A stretch of DNA of 60,225 bases from contig CAIVAU010000014.1 in assembly GCA_903903925.1 (NCBI GenBank), positions 1 through 60,225 on the forward strand, in the 5' to 3' direction. A program made the translations under genes and the position numbers. Shown one piece after another: positions 18,370 through 27,896 of this stretch (positions within the stretch are counted from its first letter, which is position 1; every line of letters begins with the position of its first letter). The notes below the pieces were generated by a model that made no database searches, had not been told where the DNA came from, and saw nothing but the letters and a program-made list of their open reading frames with translations. The stretch is from an uncultured cyanobacterium (GTDB lineage Bacteria; Cyanobacteriota; Cyanobacteriia; Cyanobacteriales; Nostocaceae).

Positions 18370-19833
18370 ATGACACAGCAAAGCTTTGGTGTGATTGGTT
18401 TAGCAGTTATGGGTGAAAACCTAGCTCTAAATGTCGAGCGAAATGGCTTCCCAATCGCAGTCTACAACCGCTCTCGTGATAAAACTGATGTTTTTATGGC
18501 AGAGCGTGCTCAGGGAAGAAACGTCAAAGCTGCTTATACCCTTGAAGAATTTGTTGCAGCCTTGGAACGTCCCCGGAAAATCTTGATTATGGTCAAAGCT
18601 GGTGCACCAGTAGATGCGGTGATTGATCAGCTTAAACCGATGCTAGATGAGGGCGACATCATTATGGATGGTGGCAACTCTCTATATGAAGATACGGAAC
18701 GACGTACCCGCGAATTAGAACCACAGGGTTTTCGCTTTATCGGCATGGGCGTCAGTGGCGGTGAAGAAGGGGCGCTGAATGGTCCATCGTTGATGCCTGG
18801 AGGTACAAAAAGTTCCTATCAGTATTTGGAACCAATTTTCACAAAAATTGCTGCCCAAGTTGATGATGGTCCTTGTGTAACATATATTGGTCCTGGTGGT
18901 GCAGGTCACTATGTCAAAATGGTACACAACGGCATTGAGTATGGCGACATGCAGCTGATTGCCGAGGCATACGACTTGCTAAAAAATGTCGCTGGACTTG
19001 ACCATAATCAGCTCCATGAAGTTTTTGCTGAATGGAATAAAACTGACGAACTCAATTCGTTTTTGATTGAGATTACGGCAAATATTTTTCCCTACATTGA
19101 CCCAGATACAAATCTACCCCTAGTTGATTTGGTTATGGACGCAGCCGGGCAAAAGGGAACTGGACGCTGGACGGTGCAGAGTGCTTTAGAGTTGGGAGTT
19201 TCTATTCCGACAATTATAGCTGCAGTCAATGCCCGGATTATCTCTTCCTACAAAAAAGAGCGGGTGGCTGCATCCAAGATCCTCACAGGTCCAACTGGCA
19301 AGTTTGAGGGAGATACCAAAGCTTTTATCAACATGGTGCGGGATGCCCTCTACTGTTCCAAGATCTGTTCTTACGCTCAGGGAATGGCGCTTTTGGGTAC
19401 AGCGTCTCATACGTATAATTACGATTTGAATCTGGCTGAAATGGCGCGGATTTGGAAGGGTGGCTGTATTATTCGCGCTGGATTCTTAAATAAGATTAAG
19501 AATGCTTTTAATACAAATCCAGCGCTGCCTAACCTTTTATTGGCTCCTGAATTTAAGCAGACGATTCTCGACCGACAAACCGCTTGGCGTGAAGTATTGA
19601 TGACAGCAGCAAGACTCGGAATTCCAGTGCCAGCGTTTAGTGCGTCTTTAGATTATTTTGATAGCTATCGGCGCGATCGCTTGCCTCAAAATCTGACTCA
19701 AGCCCAGCGCGACTACTTCGGTGCCCATACTTACGAACGTGTGGATAAGCCCGGAGTTTTCCATACTGAATGGACGCCAATTGCTGAGGCTTCTGTGCAA
19801 ACTTCAACCCCAGAAAAGCTACAGGCTAAGTAA
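18370..19833 (+). CDS. gnd: 6-phosphogluconate dehydrogenase, decarboxylating
   Basis: Gnd converts 6-phosphogluconate to ribulose 5-phosphate and CO2 with NADP+, in the oxidative pentose phosphate pathway that supplies reductant at night and in heterocysts. The 487-residue protein has the dinucleotide loop GLAVMGENLALN (about 10-21), the family signature MGVSGGEEGALNGPSLMPGG (about 126-145), HNGIEYGDMQLIAEAY (about 187-202) and the C-terminal GGCIIRAGFLNKI. Length is normal. A strong terminator follows at 19892. Confidence 0.98.
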   Translation: MTQQSFGVIGLAVMGENLALNVERNGFPIAVYNRSRDKTDVFMAERAQGRNVKAAYTLEEFVAALERPRKILIMVKAGAPVDAVIDQLKPMLDEGDIIMDGGNSLYEDTERRTRELEPQGFRFIGMGVSGGEEGALNGPSLMPGGTKSSYQYLEPIFTKIAAQVDDGPCVTYIGPGGAGHYVKMVHNGIEYGDMQLIAEAYDLLKNVAGLDHNQLHEVFAEWNKTDELNSFLIEITANIFPYIDPDTNLPLVDLVMDAAGQKGTGRWTVQSALELGVSIPTIIAAVNARIISSYKKERVAASKILTGPTGKFEGDTKAFINMVRDALYCSKICSYAQGMALLGTASHTYNYDLNLAEMARIWKGGCIIRAGFLNKIKNAFNTNPALPNLLLAPEFKQTILDRQTAWREVLMTAARLGIPVPAFSASLDYFDSYRRDRLPQNLTQAQRDYFGAHTYERVDKPGVFHTEWTPIAEASVQTSTPEKLQAK

Positions 19834-19891
19834 CTAATTATACCTTTCTCATCTAAATGATGCTTAGAAAGTTTTAGTTGCGAATTTTGAG

Positions 19892-19921
19892 AGTGACTCT
19901 GATTTTGAGAGTCACTTTTTT
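19892..19921 (+). terminator. Rho-independent terminator of gnd
   Basis: AGTGACTCT pairs perfectly with AGAGTCACT across a 7-base loop and is followed by six T residues, 59 bp after the gnd stop codon. Confidence 0.9.
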
Positions 19922-20084
19922 ATCAATGAAGGCAGGAGGTAGGAGAAAAACTACCCTCTGTCTCCGGCTGCGACTCCTTGGGAGCAAGGGTTTAAGACCC
20001 CCAGTGAGTTCTGATTCAGTGGCTTCAATTCAGGAGGGGTCGAATCCCCTTCTAAATTGCTCCTTCTGCCTCCTGCCTTCTTCA

Positions 20085-21329
20085 TTATTTCCACTTATTC
20101 AAATCAATGTCGTAATACTTCTTCAGGTTATTCGGGCGATAATCAGACAGATCTCGCCAACGGTTTTTCGTACTTTCGTGAAGCTCCTGAAAGCTATTAG
20201 GAGGGATTTCACGCTGTTTTTCCCCTAGCAATTTGTAGATACCTTCTACTGTGTTGTCAAACTTGCTCTTATGATCAGCTTCAATGCCGTCCTCTATCAC
20301 ATCTCGATTAAACTCCAGTTTCAGTCCAAGATCTGCAATTTGATCCATCATCCATTTCAACGCTGTATTCGATAGCCTAGATTCTTCTTTGCTACCACCA
20401 CCTACACAACCATGACCACCGGGAAACCAAATTTCATTTAATGGCTGCTTGTCATCTTCCTGTCTGTACATGTGAGTGACGTCAAAAACTTTACGGATCT
20501 CATCGATAGCCACAGCGTGAAGCGCATGTCGAATTCTTTTACTCAAACATAAGTCATGGAATGCATATTTTTTATTTATGTACTGGCTGAGTATAGGTAA
20601 TTGATTGGGTACACCCAGTGAACCGACAGTATCCCAACAGGCGAGTAGAGTAATATCTGTATCTTGCAGCTTCAGTGGGTTACCCTTTTCAGGAAGCTGC
20701 TTGAGTAATTCGTTGACTTTTCTCTCTTTTTGCTCCAAATCTTGTTGGGATTTTTCTGTATCCTTTTCAGCTTCTTTGTACGAGATAAAACTGCGATCGC
20801 TATAAATCTTATGTGCCTCATCTCTATACTTTTTCATTTCGTTGAAGTGAGGGCTATAAGCTTTAGGTATCGGGAAATGGAGAAACTTTCTCTTTTCTTT
20901 CAAGGTCAGCTTGATATCTCGATAAATATCGTATAAAGCAGGTGCATTACGGATTTCCGAAAGGGGCAATAAACCTTCTGAACAGTTGATTAATCCAGCT
21001 AAGCTACGCACTGTGTAAGCACCACGGCTAAAGCCGAAAAGATAAATTTCATCGCCTACGTCATAATTCAGGCAAAGGAAACGATAGGCATCCTGAATGT
21101 TGTTATCAATTCCTAGCCCAAAAGCTCCACCAAGAATTTGGTCAGCCTTGGCGAGAAATTTTTCAGCCGCGTTTCCTGCGCCAACACCTTCATCATAAAA
21201 TACGATTTGAGATGTTCCGTCTTTGCTAGAAGAAGGCTTGATTGCTTGAGCAATTTTAACCACGTTAGTCGGATAAGGACTAGAGAGTTTTTGCCACGTT
21301 CCATCACAACAAACTATAAGGCGCTTCAT
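20085..21329 (-). CDS. DUF2235 alpha/beta-hydrolase-like protein (Tle1-like phospholipase domain)
   Basis: This 414-residue protein belongs to the DUF2235 family. It starts with LIVCCDGTWQ, has FYDEGVGAG, the nucleophile elbow FGFSRGAYTVRSLAGLI (Ser in GFSRG, about residue 102), an ACWDTVGSLGVP segment with the likely catalytic Asp, and WFPGGHGCVGGG with the likely His. A charged helical insertion (about 150-200) is lineage-specific. Relatives include type VI phospholipase effectors, but no secretion genes or immunity gene lie nearby, so a housekeeping lipase or other hydrolase role is equally possible. Confidence 0.88.
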   Translation of the reverse strand: MKRLIVCCDGTWQKLSSPYPTNVVKIAQAIKPSSSKDGTSQIVFYDEGVGAGNAAEKFLAKADQILGGAFGLGIDNNIQDAYRFLCLNYDVGDEIYLFGFSRGAYTVRSLAGLINCSEGLLPLSEIRNAPALYDIYRDIKLTLKEKRKFLHFPIPKAYSPHFNEMKKYRDEAHKIYSDRSFISYKEAEKDTEKSQQDLEQKERKVNELLKQLPEKGNPLKLQDTDITLLACWDTVGSLGVPNQLPILSQYINKKYAFHDLCLSKRIRHALHAVAIDEIRKVFDVTHMYRQEDDKQPLNEIWFPGGHGCVGGGSKEESRLSNTALKWMMDQIADLGLKLEFNRDVIEDGIEADHKSKFDNTVEGIYKLLGEKQREIPPNSFQELHESTKNRWRDLSDYRPNNLKKYYDIDLNKWK

Positions 21330-21682
21330 GTTTCCCCATCCTCAACTTTATTGATGTGGACATTCTACAGCAAAGATCATGCTCATCAAAAGACAAGAGT
21401 CACAATTGTTAAAGAATTAGGAAACATTAAGAGGGAGCAGGGATCTCCCGCCCCGAAGGGATATGGTCACCGTCTTAGCTAGTGAAGACAGGTAAGAAAC
21501 CCTGATAAATTCTGAGTTCTGGGTTTTGAATCCTGAATTATTACGTTAAATAAACCTTTCTCATTCATGTATGGCGGTGAAACTTATTTCATTAGACATC
21601 ATCAAAAAAAAAACTTCGTTAGAAGAATATAAAAATGTGTTTTTTACCATGAAATAGCCATGGAGTAGACCAGGTCTGCTGA
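21330..21682. other. Gene-free stretch between DUF2235 and protein kinase genes
   Basis: This interval of 353 bp lies upstream of the DUF2235 gene and downstream of the kinase gene (both minus strand). It contains STRR-like fragments (GAGTTCTGGGTTTTGAATCCTG) and no recognised RNA gene. Confidence 0.4.
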
Positions 21683-22795
21683 TTAATTTTGAGGGTGATT
21701 AGTGCCAAGGTATTGAGCTTTAAGTTCCTCTAACTCTTCGTCGAGAGTGCTGTCACTGGCGGGCTTAGGTTTTGGAGGTGGGATTTGAGTGTTAATGTTA
21801 CTTTTGGGTTGACTACCTTGAAGAAATATTGTTTTCATTTCCTCTAATTCTTGATCAAGGGAGTCGGGAGTTTTGGTGGAAGATAATGTGGGTGTAAGAG
21901 TTGGGGATATCGCTGGTGGTTTGGGATTTAAGTCTTGGAGGACTTCATCTGCTATTTGGTAGCGCTGAAGGACGGTGTTTTCTAACATTTTGTTTAGGAT
22001 ATCATTTAACTTTTTGCTCACAGGAGTCTTTACGTATTGTGGCCAAATCCAAGTATTGTTGTGAATGTCGTATAGATCAAAGGGCGATCGCTCAGTCAAT
22101 AAACGAATACAAGTAGCACCTAAACTGTAAATATCGCTAGCAAACACAGCTTTTCCTCTTGTTTGTTCAGGTGCAACATATTCAGGACTACCAATGGTAG
22201 TGCCAATGCTGTTTAAAGCTGTGTGGGTAGCAATTTTAGCAGCGCCAAAATCCACTAGAACAAGATCCCCTAGGAGAGATCGACGAATAATATTTTCCGG
22301 TTTAATATCTCGGTGGATGACCTGTTTTTTATAGCAAAATTGCAGCACTGGCAATAAATTGTTCAGCAATTGCCAAATTTGAACCTCACCAAAAGCACCG
22401 TTTTTTGCCAACTCCTGCTCTAAGTTTTGCCCATCAATAAATTCCTGTACAAGGTATTGTCTATCGTCTTGGGTAAAATATGCTAGCAGTTCCGGAATTT
22501 GGGGATGTTTGCCCAACTCATCCAAGCGTGTCGCCTCTTGGATAAACAACTCTTCTGCTTTCTGGACAGTGCGCGTACCCTGAACCTGAGGATAAAATTG
22601 CTTAATCACACAGCGCGGTTTAGAGGGTTTATCCTCATCCACCGCCAAGAAGGTTCTGCCAAAACCACCTTGTCCTATAGGTTTAATTGCACGATAGCGT
22701 TCTTTAAGAAGTAGCTTAGAACCACAACTTTGGCAAAACTTTTCATTATTTGTATTTTCAGGCTTTGGACAACGGGGATTGAGGCAGTAACTCAT
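21683..22795 (-). CDS. Serine/threonine protein kinase with N-terminal zinc ribbon
   Basis: This 370-residue Hanks-type kinase has a zinc-ribbon-like start (CLNPRCP then FCQSCGSKLL, about residues 4-29), a glycine loop GQGGFGRTFLAVD (about 41-53), the VAIK-type Lys in CVIKQFYP, the catalytic loop HRDIKPENII (about 162-171), DFGAAK for the DFG motif, and PEYVAPEQTRGKAVFASDIYSLG. The C-terminal 70 residues are low-complexity with repeated LDxELEELK segments. This architecture is common in filamentous cyanobacteria. Substrates are unknown. Confidence 0.94.
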   Translation of the reverse strand: MSYCLNPRCPKPENTNNEKFCQSCGSKLLLKERYRAIKPIGQGGFGRTFLAVDEDKPSKPRCVIKQFYPQVQGTRTVQKAEELFIQEATRLDELGKHPQIPELLAYFTQDDRQYLVQEFIDGQNLEQELAKNGAFGEVQIWQLLNNLLPVLQFCYKKQVIHRDIKPENIIRRSLLGDLVLVDFGAAKIATHTALNSIGTTIGSPEYVAPEQTRGKAVFASDIYSLGATCIRLLTERSPFDLYDIHNNTWIWPQYVKTPVSKKLNDILNKMLENTVLQRYQIADEVLQDLNPKPPAISPTLTPTLSSTKTPDSLDQELEEMKTIFLQGSQPKSNINTQIPPPKPKPASDSTLDEELEELKAQYLGTNHPQN

Positions 22796-23045
22796 GTTGA
22801 AAACTTAGAAATACCTACTTCCATTTTGCCTTGCTCTAGGAGACTGGGGAGTGTGGGGGGTGTGGGGAGAATTCAGTACCTCCCACACCTCCCTCCCAAT
22901 ACTGCTCTTATACTGCTTGCTTCAACCAAGAAATTCCAAAACCTACGCAGTATTGCCAGACCTCCCACACTCCCCACCCTTGTGAGAAATCCGGGGTAGG
23001 ATCTCGGTTCCAATCGCCAATCCCAAGTACGAATATCATTAAAGA

Positions 23046-24134
23046 ATGCCCCACCTGACCGCGCAAATGCCACAACCCGATCGCCTTCCTCCGCCTCTGG
23101 ACCCGAAACTTGACCTGACTGCTCTTGCTCCTATGCAGGATGTGACGGATCTACGATTCATGAGCGTGATCGCCAACTATGGCAGTCCCGACTACTTCTT
23201 TACAGAGTATTTTCGCGTCTACCCCAATTCAGGTCTGAATCAAAACATTCTGCGCTCAATTACAGAGAACTCCACCCATCGCCCCATCTTTGCTCAGATC
23301 ATCGGCGAGAGCATTCCCGACCTAGTACGCATTGCCCGACAGTTAAGCCACTACCCAATAGCCGGCATCGACCTTAATATGGGATGTCCAGCCCCAAGAA
23401 TTTATCGCAAAAACGTTGGTGGTGGGCTGTTACGCGATCCTGAAAAGATCAACCGCATTCTTGGCGAGTTGCGATCTTCTGTTGACGGGTTGCTAACGGT
23501 CAAAATGCGAATAGGCTTTGAAAATACCAATTCCTTTGATCGTATCCTTGACCTCATCAACCTGTACGACATTGATTTGCTGAGCTTGCACGGTCGTACC
23601 GTTAAGGAAATGTATCATAGCGCCGTGCATTACGATCTCATTGCACACGCAGTAGAATGGGTGAATTGCCCGGTGTTGGCTAACGGTAACGTGACATCAG
23701 CGATCGCCGCTGCCACCGTACTCGACCGTACAGGAGCAACCGGGGTGATGATCGGTCGCTCCGCAATCCGAAACCCTTGGATTTTTAAGCAAATCCGCCA
23801 ATACCTAAGCGGTCAACCTGTTTCAATCATTACTTTAGCTGAAGTGCGCGACTACATTGAGAAACTGCGTGGAATGACGAGTGCAACAACGATACCGGAA
23901 CGTGCCCGTGTTAACCACATGAAGAAATATCTCAACTTCATTGGTCAGAGTGTAGATTCCGGCGGCGCTTTCTTAAGCCAGATGCGCCTTGCCCGGACTG
24001 AAGTTGAACTATTTGGGGTTTGCGATCGCTATTTATTAAGCCACCCAGACCGAGCATTTGCCTTGGAGCCTTATCCTGGACTTATAGCTCGTCCTAGCTG
24101 TGAAACTGCCCAGGAATCAGCAACTTGTTTATAG
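23046..24134 (+). CDS. tRNA-dihydrouridine synthase (Dus family)
   Basis: This 362-residue flavoenzyme reduces uridine to dihydrouridine in tRNA. It has the FMN-binding start ALAPMQDVTDLRFM, the catalytic Cys in IDLNMGCPAPRIYRKNVGGG, VKMRIGF, LHGRTVKEMY, LANGNVTSA and GVMIGRSAIRNPW in the expected order of a TIM barrel, with a helical C-terminal RNA-binding part. The first 25 residues are Pro-rich and variable, so a start at 23067 is possible. Which Dus subfamily it belongs to is not decided. It is slightly more GC-rich than its neighbours. Confidence 0.93.
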   Translation: MPHLTAQMPQPDRLPPPLDPKLDLTALAPMQDVTDLRFMSVIANYGSPDYFFTEYFRVYPNSGLNQNILRSITENSTHRPIFAQIIGESIPDLVRIARQLSHYPIAGIDLNMGCPAPRIYRKNVGGGLLRDPEKINRILGELRSSVDGLLTVKMRIGFENTNSFDRILDLINLYDIDLLSLHGRTVKEMYHSAVHYDLIAHAVEWVNCPVLANGNVTSAIAAATVLDRTGATGVMIGRSAIRNPWIFKQIRQYLSGQPVSIITLAEVRDYIEKLRGMTSATTIPERARVNHMKKYLNFIGQSVDSGGAFLSQMRLARTEVELFGVCDRYLLSHPDRAFALEPYPGLIARPSCETAQESATCL

Positions 24135-24185
24135 GTGATAAAGTAGTCTAGGTGTAATAATCATGCTGTTGAGAAATGAATCTGT

Positions 24186-24689
24186 ATGGCAAGCTACCAA
24201 TCCGAACAAGAAACAGTTGCAAATAAATCTGGATCAAACGATCAACTCGTGAATGAGTTTGTCGAGGAAACAACGGACATCAACCATGTGGAGATCATTG
24301 AAAACGTCATTGACAGTCTGGAACAAGATGATAGTGCGATGGTTAGCCAACCTCCAGAAGGCGGTTATCTCTGGAAGTTTAAGTACGGTAGCGTGGAAGT
24401 GTTTGTTCGGCTTACTGGGACTACTGATGAAGACCTGATCACGGTTTGGTCAGCAGTGCTCAAGTTACCTGCTAAGGATGAACCCAGGTTGATGAGGAAG
24501 CTATTGGAGATGAACTGCTCTAATACCTTTGAAGCCCGTTTTGGTATTATTGAAGGTCAAGTGGTTGTGATCTCGATACGTACTTTGGCAGAGTTGTCTC
24601 CCGGTGAAGTTTCTCGGCTGATTACCGTTGTGGCAACTATCGCTGATAACAATGACGAAACATTGCAATTTGAGTTTGGTGCAGCTTGA
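24186..24689 (+). CDS. YbjN domain-containing protein
   Basis: This 167-residue soluble protein has a YbjN/type III secretion chaperone-like alpha-beta domain (about residues 35-165): IENVIDSLEQDD, a strand WKFKYGSVEVFVRLTG, a helix DEPRLMRKLLEMN, then EARFGIIEGQVVVISIRTLAELS and a long helix GEVSRLITVVATIADN. YbjN proteins are implicated in stress and protein interactions, without a known enzyme activity. Its stop overlaps the TTG start of the next gene, so the two are probably translated together. Confidence 0.88.
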   Translation: MASYQSEQETVANKSGSNDQLVNEFVEETTDINHVEIIENVIDSLEQDDSAMVSQPPEGGYLWKFKYGSVEVFVRLTGTTDEDLITVWSAVLKLPAKDEPRLMRKLLEMNCSNTFEARFGIIEGQVVVISIRTLAELSPGEVSRLITVVATIADNNDETLQFEFGAA

Positions 24690-25402
24690 CTTTAGTGTGG
24701 CGATTGATTCCATTGCTAGAAGCATCTGGCACTGTGCAGATGGCGATAGACCGTTGGTTGATAGAACAACACGCCGCCGGAAAGCATCCCCCGACTTTAC
24801 GGTTTTACACTTGGTCGCCACCTGCTATTTCCCTTGGCTACCATCAACACAAATACCCCGAACGCTGGCACAGTCTATTTTGGCAAGGTCAAAAAGTAGA
24901 TTTGGTAAGGCGTCCTACGGGTGGGAGAGCAGTGCTACATCAAGGTGACTTAACTTATGCTTTGGTGACTTCAGGACTAACAGGCGATCGCATCCTGGTG
25001 TACCACAAAATTTGTGAGTTTCTGATTCAGGGGTGGCGATCGCTTGGTGTAGAATTGCACTACGGTACAGTTGGGCGCGGCTATATTCACGACCCCAACT
25101 GTTTTAGCACTGCGACTGGTGCAGATTTAGTTTTACTCAATGGTAGCAAACTCATCGGTAGCGCCCAACTACGACGGGGAGGGGTAATTTTGCAACACGG
25201 TTCCATCTGTTTGCAACCGGATGCTGAGTTGTTTACCCAGGTATTTGGTACAGAATCTTTTACCCCAGCACAACTTCCCCAGGATCTGGGTATTGAAAAG
25301 ATTATTGCAGCTTTGACGACCGCTGCTATTGATTGTTTTGGTATTCAGCTAGTTGAAAAACCTCTCTCTCAGTTTGAATGGGAGATAATTCTGGAAACGT
25401 AG
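24686..25402 (+). CDS. Lipoate-protein ligase A family protein (biotin/lipoate ligase fold)
   Basis: This 238-residue protein has the lipoyl/biotin ligase core: the helix MAIDRWLIEQ, SLGYHQ, the lipoyl-AMP loop RRPTGGRAVLHQGDLTYALV (about 76-95) and the conserved Lys in NGSKLIGSAQLRR (about 154), then GGVILQHGSI. It could be a lipoate ligase or an octanoyl transferase of the LipM type; the acyl donor is not evident. It starts at TTG 24686, overlapping the ybjN-like stop, or at GTG 24695. It overlaps the next open frame only if that gene starts at its first ATG. Confidence 0.88.
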   Translation: MTLVWRLIPLLEASGTVQMAIDRWLIEQHAAGKHPPTLRFYTWSPPAISLGYHQHKYPERWHSLFWQGQKVDLVRRPTGGRAVLHQGDLTYALVTSGLTGDRILVYHKICEFLIQGWRSLGVELHYGTVGRGYIHDPNCFSTATGADLVLLNGSKLIGSAQLRRGGVILQHGSICLQPDAELFTQVFGTESFTPAQLPQDLGIEKIIAALTTAAIDCFGIQLVEKPLSQFEWEIILET

Positions 25403-25425
25403 AAGTATTGAGATTTATTAACTTT

Positions 25426-25929
25426 ATGATGACAAAACGTTGGCAAGTATTAGCTGGGTTGATCTTGGCTATGGTTCTTTTTTTGTTTCCCCTAGAGGCA
25501 CAAGCAGCCAGTTCTTCCACTATCAGCCGTTCCGCAAGCAGTGATCAACTCAGTCACCAAGATTTCTCTGGTCAAAGTTTAATCGCGGCTGAGTTTACCA
25601 ATGTCAATCTGAAGAACAGTAATTTCAGTCATGCTAATTTGCGGGGTGGAGTTTTTAATGGTTCCTTATTACAGGGAGCAAATCTGCATGGTGCAGATTT
25701 CTCAAATGGGATCGCTTATCTTGCAGACTTTAAGGGCGCTGACTTAAGTGATGCAATTTTGGTAGAGGCAATGCTGTTGCGTTCTAAGTTTGATGATGTA
25801 GATGTCACAGGTGCTGACTTTACGGATGCTATTCTAGATCGTCCTCAGGTGACAAAACTCTGTGCTCATGCCAGTGGTGTTAATTCTAAAACTGGTGTTG
25901 ATACTCGTGAGTCTTTAGGATGTAGGTAG
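25426..25929 (+). CDS. Exported pentapeptide-repeat protein (probable thylakoid lumen protein)
   Basis: The protein starts with a signal peptide (MMTKRWQVLAGLILAMVLFL, cleavage near EAQA-AS) and then about 85 residues of A(D/N)Lxx-type pentapeptide repeats forming a right-handed quadrilateral beta helix (SFNANLRGG-like units such as NFSHANLRGGVFNGS, GANLHGADFSNG). The C-terminus has two cysteines (KLCAHASG and SLGCR), as in lumenal TL17-like proteins. An upstream ATG at 25378 would put the signal peptide inside the protein, so the start at 25426 is preferred. Its function is unknown. Confidence 0.85.
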   Translation: MMTKRWQVLAGLILAMVLFLFPLEAQAASSSTISRSASSDQLSHQDFSGQSLIAAEFTNVNLKNSNFSHANLRGGVFNGSLLQGANLHGADFSNGIAYLADFKGADLSDAILVEAMLLRSKFDDVDVTGADFTDAILDRPQVTKLCAHASGVNSKTGVDTRESLGCR

Positions 25930-26214
25930 TAGAAAGTTACTTCTGCCTCCCATGATCTGGAGAGGCAGAGCCGAAAATTGCAGCAAAAATAAGTGGCTGT
26001 TTTCAGTAACTAGGACTTACGCATTGACAACAATCTGATTATGTGAGCCAGACTTATTTGCTTTCCTTCGTTAATTAAGTGCAAGCACAATCAACTTATG
26101 CATTTTTGAAACGATATGCTGCTTTTGTAGATTCAAAGTAAACTTTTGAACCGCAGATTGAGAGAAGCCTGCGGTTGCAATTTTAGATGTTCGATGAGGA
26201 AAGCGTTGCTGCTT

Positions 26215-27039
26215 TTAATCTAAACTCTCACGAGTTGTTCTGCGGGTGTAGGGATTCCACACATCAAGTTCTGAATATGGACGACTGCGAAGTATGGCTC
26301 TATTCGCTTCACTGAGTCCTTGGACAAGGGTAAAATCTGCACCAGCAATACTATGAAGATGCTCCAACGCCACACCACTAAGATCTGCTGCTCGCAAATC
26401 CGCCATCCTTAAATCGGTTCCATTCAAGCGAACATCTCGTAAAAAAGCTCCCGTAAGATAGGCTTTACTCAGGTCGGCACCGCTTAAAGCCGCACCTTGT
26501 AAGTTGGCTCCCCTCAGATCAGCACCACTGAGGTAAGCCCCGCGCAGATTGCAAGCCTGCAAATCAGCATCCCGTAAATTTGCTGTATTCAGATAAGCAG
26601 CATTCAGGATGGCATGGGGACCTATCGCCCCGGAAGCTTTATAATTATAATCTTGGGGCCATTTAGTCTGGATATCGTAACGAGCAACTTGCAGCTTAGC
26701 TCCCGCCAAATTAGCCTCACTAAGATTTGCTTGCTGGAGATCAGATCTGTTGAGATAAGCTCCCTGTAAATTAGCTCCAGTCAAATCGGCTCCCCGCAAA
26801 TTAGCCCCTCGGAGATCGGCAGCACTCAGATTAGCACCAATCAAAACTGCTCCGCTGAGATCAGCTTCAGCCAAATTAACTTGGCTCAGATTCGCTGCTC
26901 GCAAATCGATGTTTCTAAAATTAAATTTATACAAATCAACTTGCCCTAAGGCAACTCCTGCTTTGAGGGCTGTTAAGATTTCCGTCATTAGACAGGGGCT
27001 TTCACTATTTAAAATTGATTCAATTGTGTTGTTTGTCAT
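26215..27039 (-). CDS. Cytosolic pentapeptide-repeat protein
   Basis: This 274-residue protein consists mainly of two blocks of A(D/N)LxG pentapeptides (about residues 45-130 and 155-235). They are separated by a 25-residue loop (KWPQDYNYKASGAIGPHA) that is characteristic of a cyanobacterial subgroup. No signal peptide or membrane helix is seen. A helix of about 40 residues precedes the repeats. These proteins are structural adaptors with mostly unknown partners. It is convergent with the lumenal pentapeptide gene. Confidence 0.9.
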   Translation of the reverse strand: MTNNTIESILNSESPCLMTEILTALKAGVALGQVDLYKFNFRNIDLRAANLSQVNLAEADLSGAVLIGANLSAADLRGANLRGADLTGANLQGAYLNRSDLQQANLSEANLAGAKLQVARYDIQTKWPQDYNYKASGAIGPHAILNAAYLNTANLRDADLQACNLRGAYLSGADLRGANLQGAALSGADLSKAYLTGAFLRDVRLNGTDLRMADLRAADLSGVALEHLHSIAGADFTLVQGLSEANRAILRSRPYSELDVWNPYTRRTTRESLD

Positions 27040-27083
27040 CGGTTGATTTTAATGTACCTTTGTGAGTTATTCTACCTTTTATA

Positions 27084-27141
27084 AGTTAAGAGTTAGGAGT
27101 TTTATTCCTAACTCCTAACTCCTAACTCCTAACTCCTAACT
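27084..27141. repeat. STRR heptamer array with an internal inverted part
   Basis: AAGAGTTAGGAG faces about six copies of CTAACTC. The array lies between the pentapeptide gene and the CpeS-family gene and can form a hairpin. Confidence 0.75.
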
Positions 27142-27176
27142 TAATAAAACAGATGTATCTAATACAACCCTTAACA

Positions 27177-27758
27177 ATGATCGACTTCTTTCGCAAAAGC
27201 GAAGGGGAATGGTTTACACAACGCTCAGTGCATCACTTTGATTCAGTAGCGGATGAGTCGGGAGAGTCGAATTTGACGATTAAAGTTCTGGAAAGGGATA
27301 ATCCTCGAGTCAAAGAAGTTTGTGAGGCGCAAGGGATGGATCACAACAGAGCAATGGGAGGTGCTAGTTTTACATGGCAGGCAAACCTAGACTTAAGCTC
27401 ACTTGATCCTTATAACGCTGCGATTCTGATTGATATTCCTAATGATGAGAGCAAACAAACTGGGAAACTCATCCGTAATCAAGGCTATGTTGAGAGCATT
27501 CCTGTTGTGAGTCGGTATCAGTTTACTGACGATGGAGTGCTGACAATTACTACTGACTATGCAAACAACCAGGGTCAAGAACGTTGCTGGTTTGTCACAG
27601 ATGATTTTCGTGTCCGAGTTAGCACAGTGCGGATGATGAATGGAATCAACCTGATGACTTATTGCTCTGAGCGTCGTTGTGTTTCGCAAGAAGTGTTAGA
27701 GCAAATGATTAACCGCAATCTTGCTAGAGTAGGAGCAGATTCAATCCTGCTCGGTTAA
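27177..27758 (+). CDS. CpeS/CpcS-family phycobiliprotein lyase
   Basis: S-type lyases attach bilins to phycobiliprotein cysteines, usually the Cys-82 type site. The protein has the family start IDFFRKSEGEWFTQRSVHHF, the segment GGASFTWQANLD, the glycine/arginine region TGKLIRNQGYVESIPVVSRY and the strand RCWFVTDDFRVRVSTVR of the lipocalin-like barrel. The ATG at 27177 matches the usual family start better than 27153. It is a second S-type lyase in addition to the one at 34118 and differs strongly from it, so it probably serves another subunit or bilin. It could be a CpcS-III or CpeU type, not settled here. Confidence 0.88.
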   Translation: MIDFFRKSEGEWFTQRSVHHFDSVADESGESNLTIKVLERDNPRVKEVCEAQGMDHNRAMGGASFTWQANLDLSSLDPYNAAILIDIPNDESKQTGKLIRNQGYVESIPVVSRYQFTDDGVLTITTDYANNQGQERCWFVTDDFRVRVSTVRMMNGINLMTYCSERRCVSQEVLEQMINRNLARVGADSILLG

Positions 27759-27896
27759 GAAAATTTATCTGTTGACACGCAATCTGATTGCAGGGGAGGA
27801 GAAAAAGGATTATCCGAGTAGTATTGGGGGCGGATTTACACGCCCCACCTCACTCCGGATGACTCCGGTTGCAGAAAGCCGAAAAGACCTGCAAGC

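Noticed and set aside
19965..20060. tRNA-like sequence with GGGGTCGAATCCCC
   Set aside because: A T-arm-like hairpin is visible, but no acceptor stem, D-arm or anticodon arm can be fitted. It resembles a dispersed cyanobacterial repeat.
19878..20228. 116-codon open frame after gnd
   Set aside because: It begins within the gnd terminator, crosses dispersed repeat sequence and overlaps the end of the DUF2235 gene on the other strand.
20085..21329. Type VI secretion effector with immunity gene
   Set aside because: The DUF2235 domain alone does not show this; no VgrG, PAAR, immunity or secretion gene is nearby.
22796..23045. GTGTGGGG/CCCCACAC inverted repeat before the dus gene
   Set aside because: It is a G-rich dispersed intergenic repeat with mirrored arms; no regulatory meaning can be supported.
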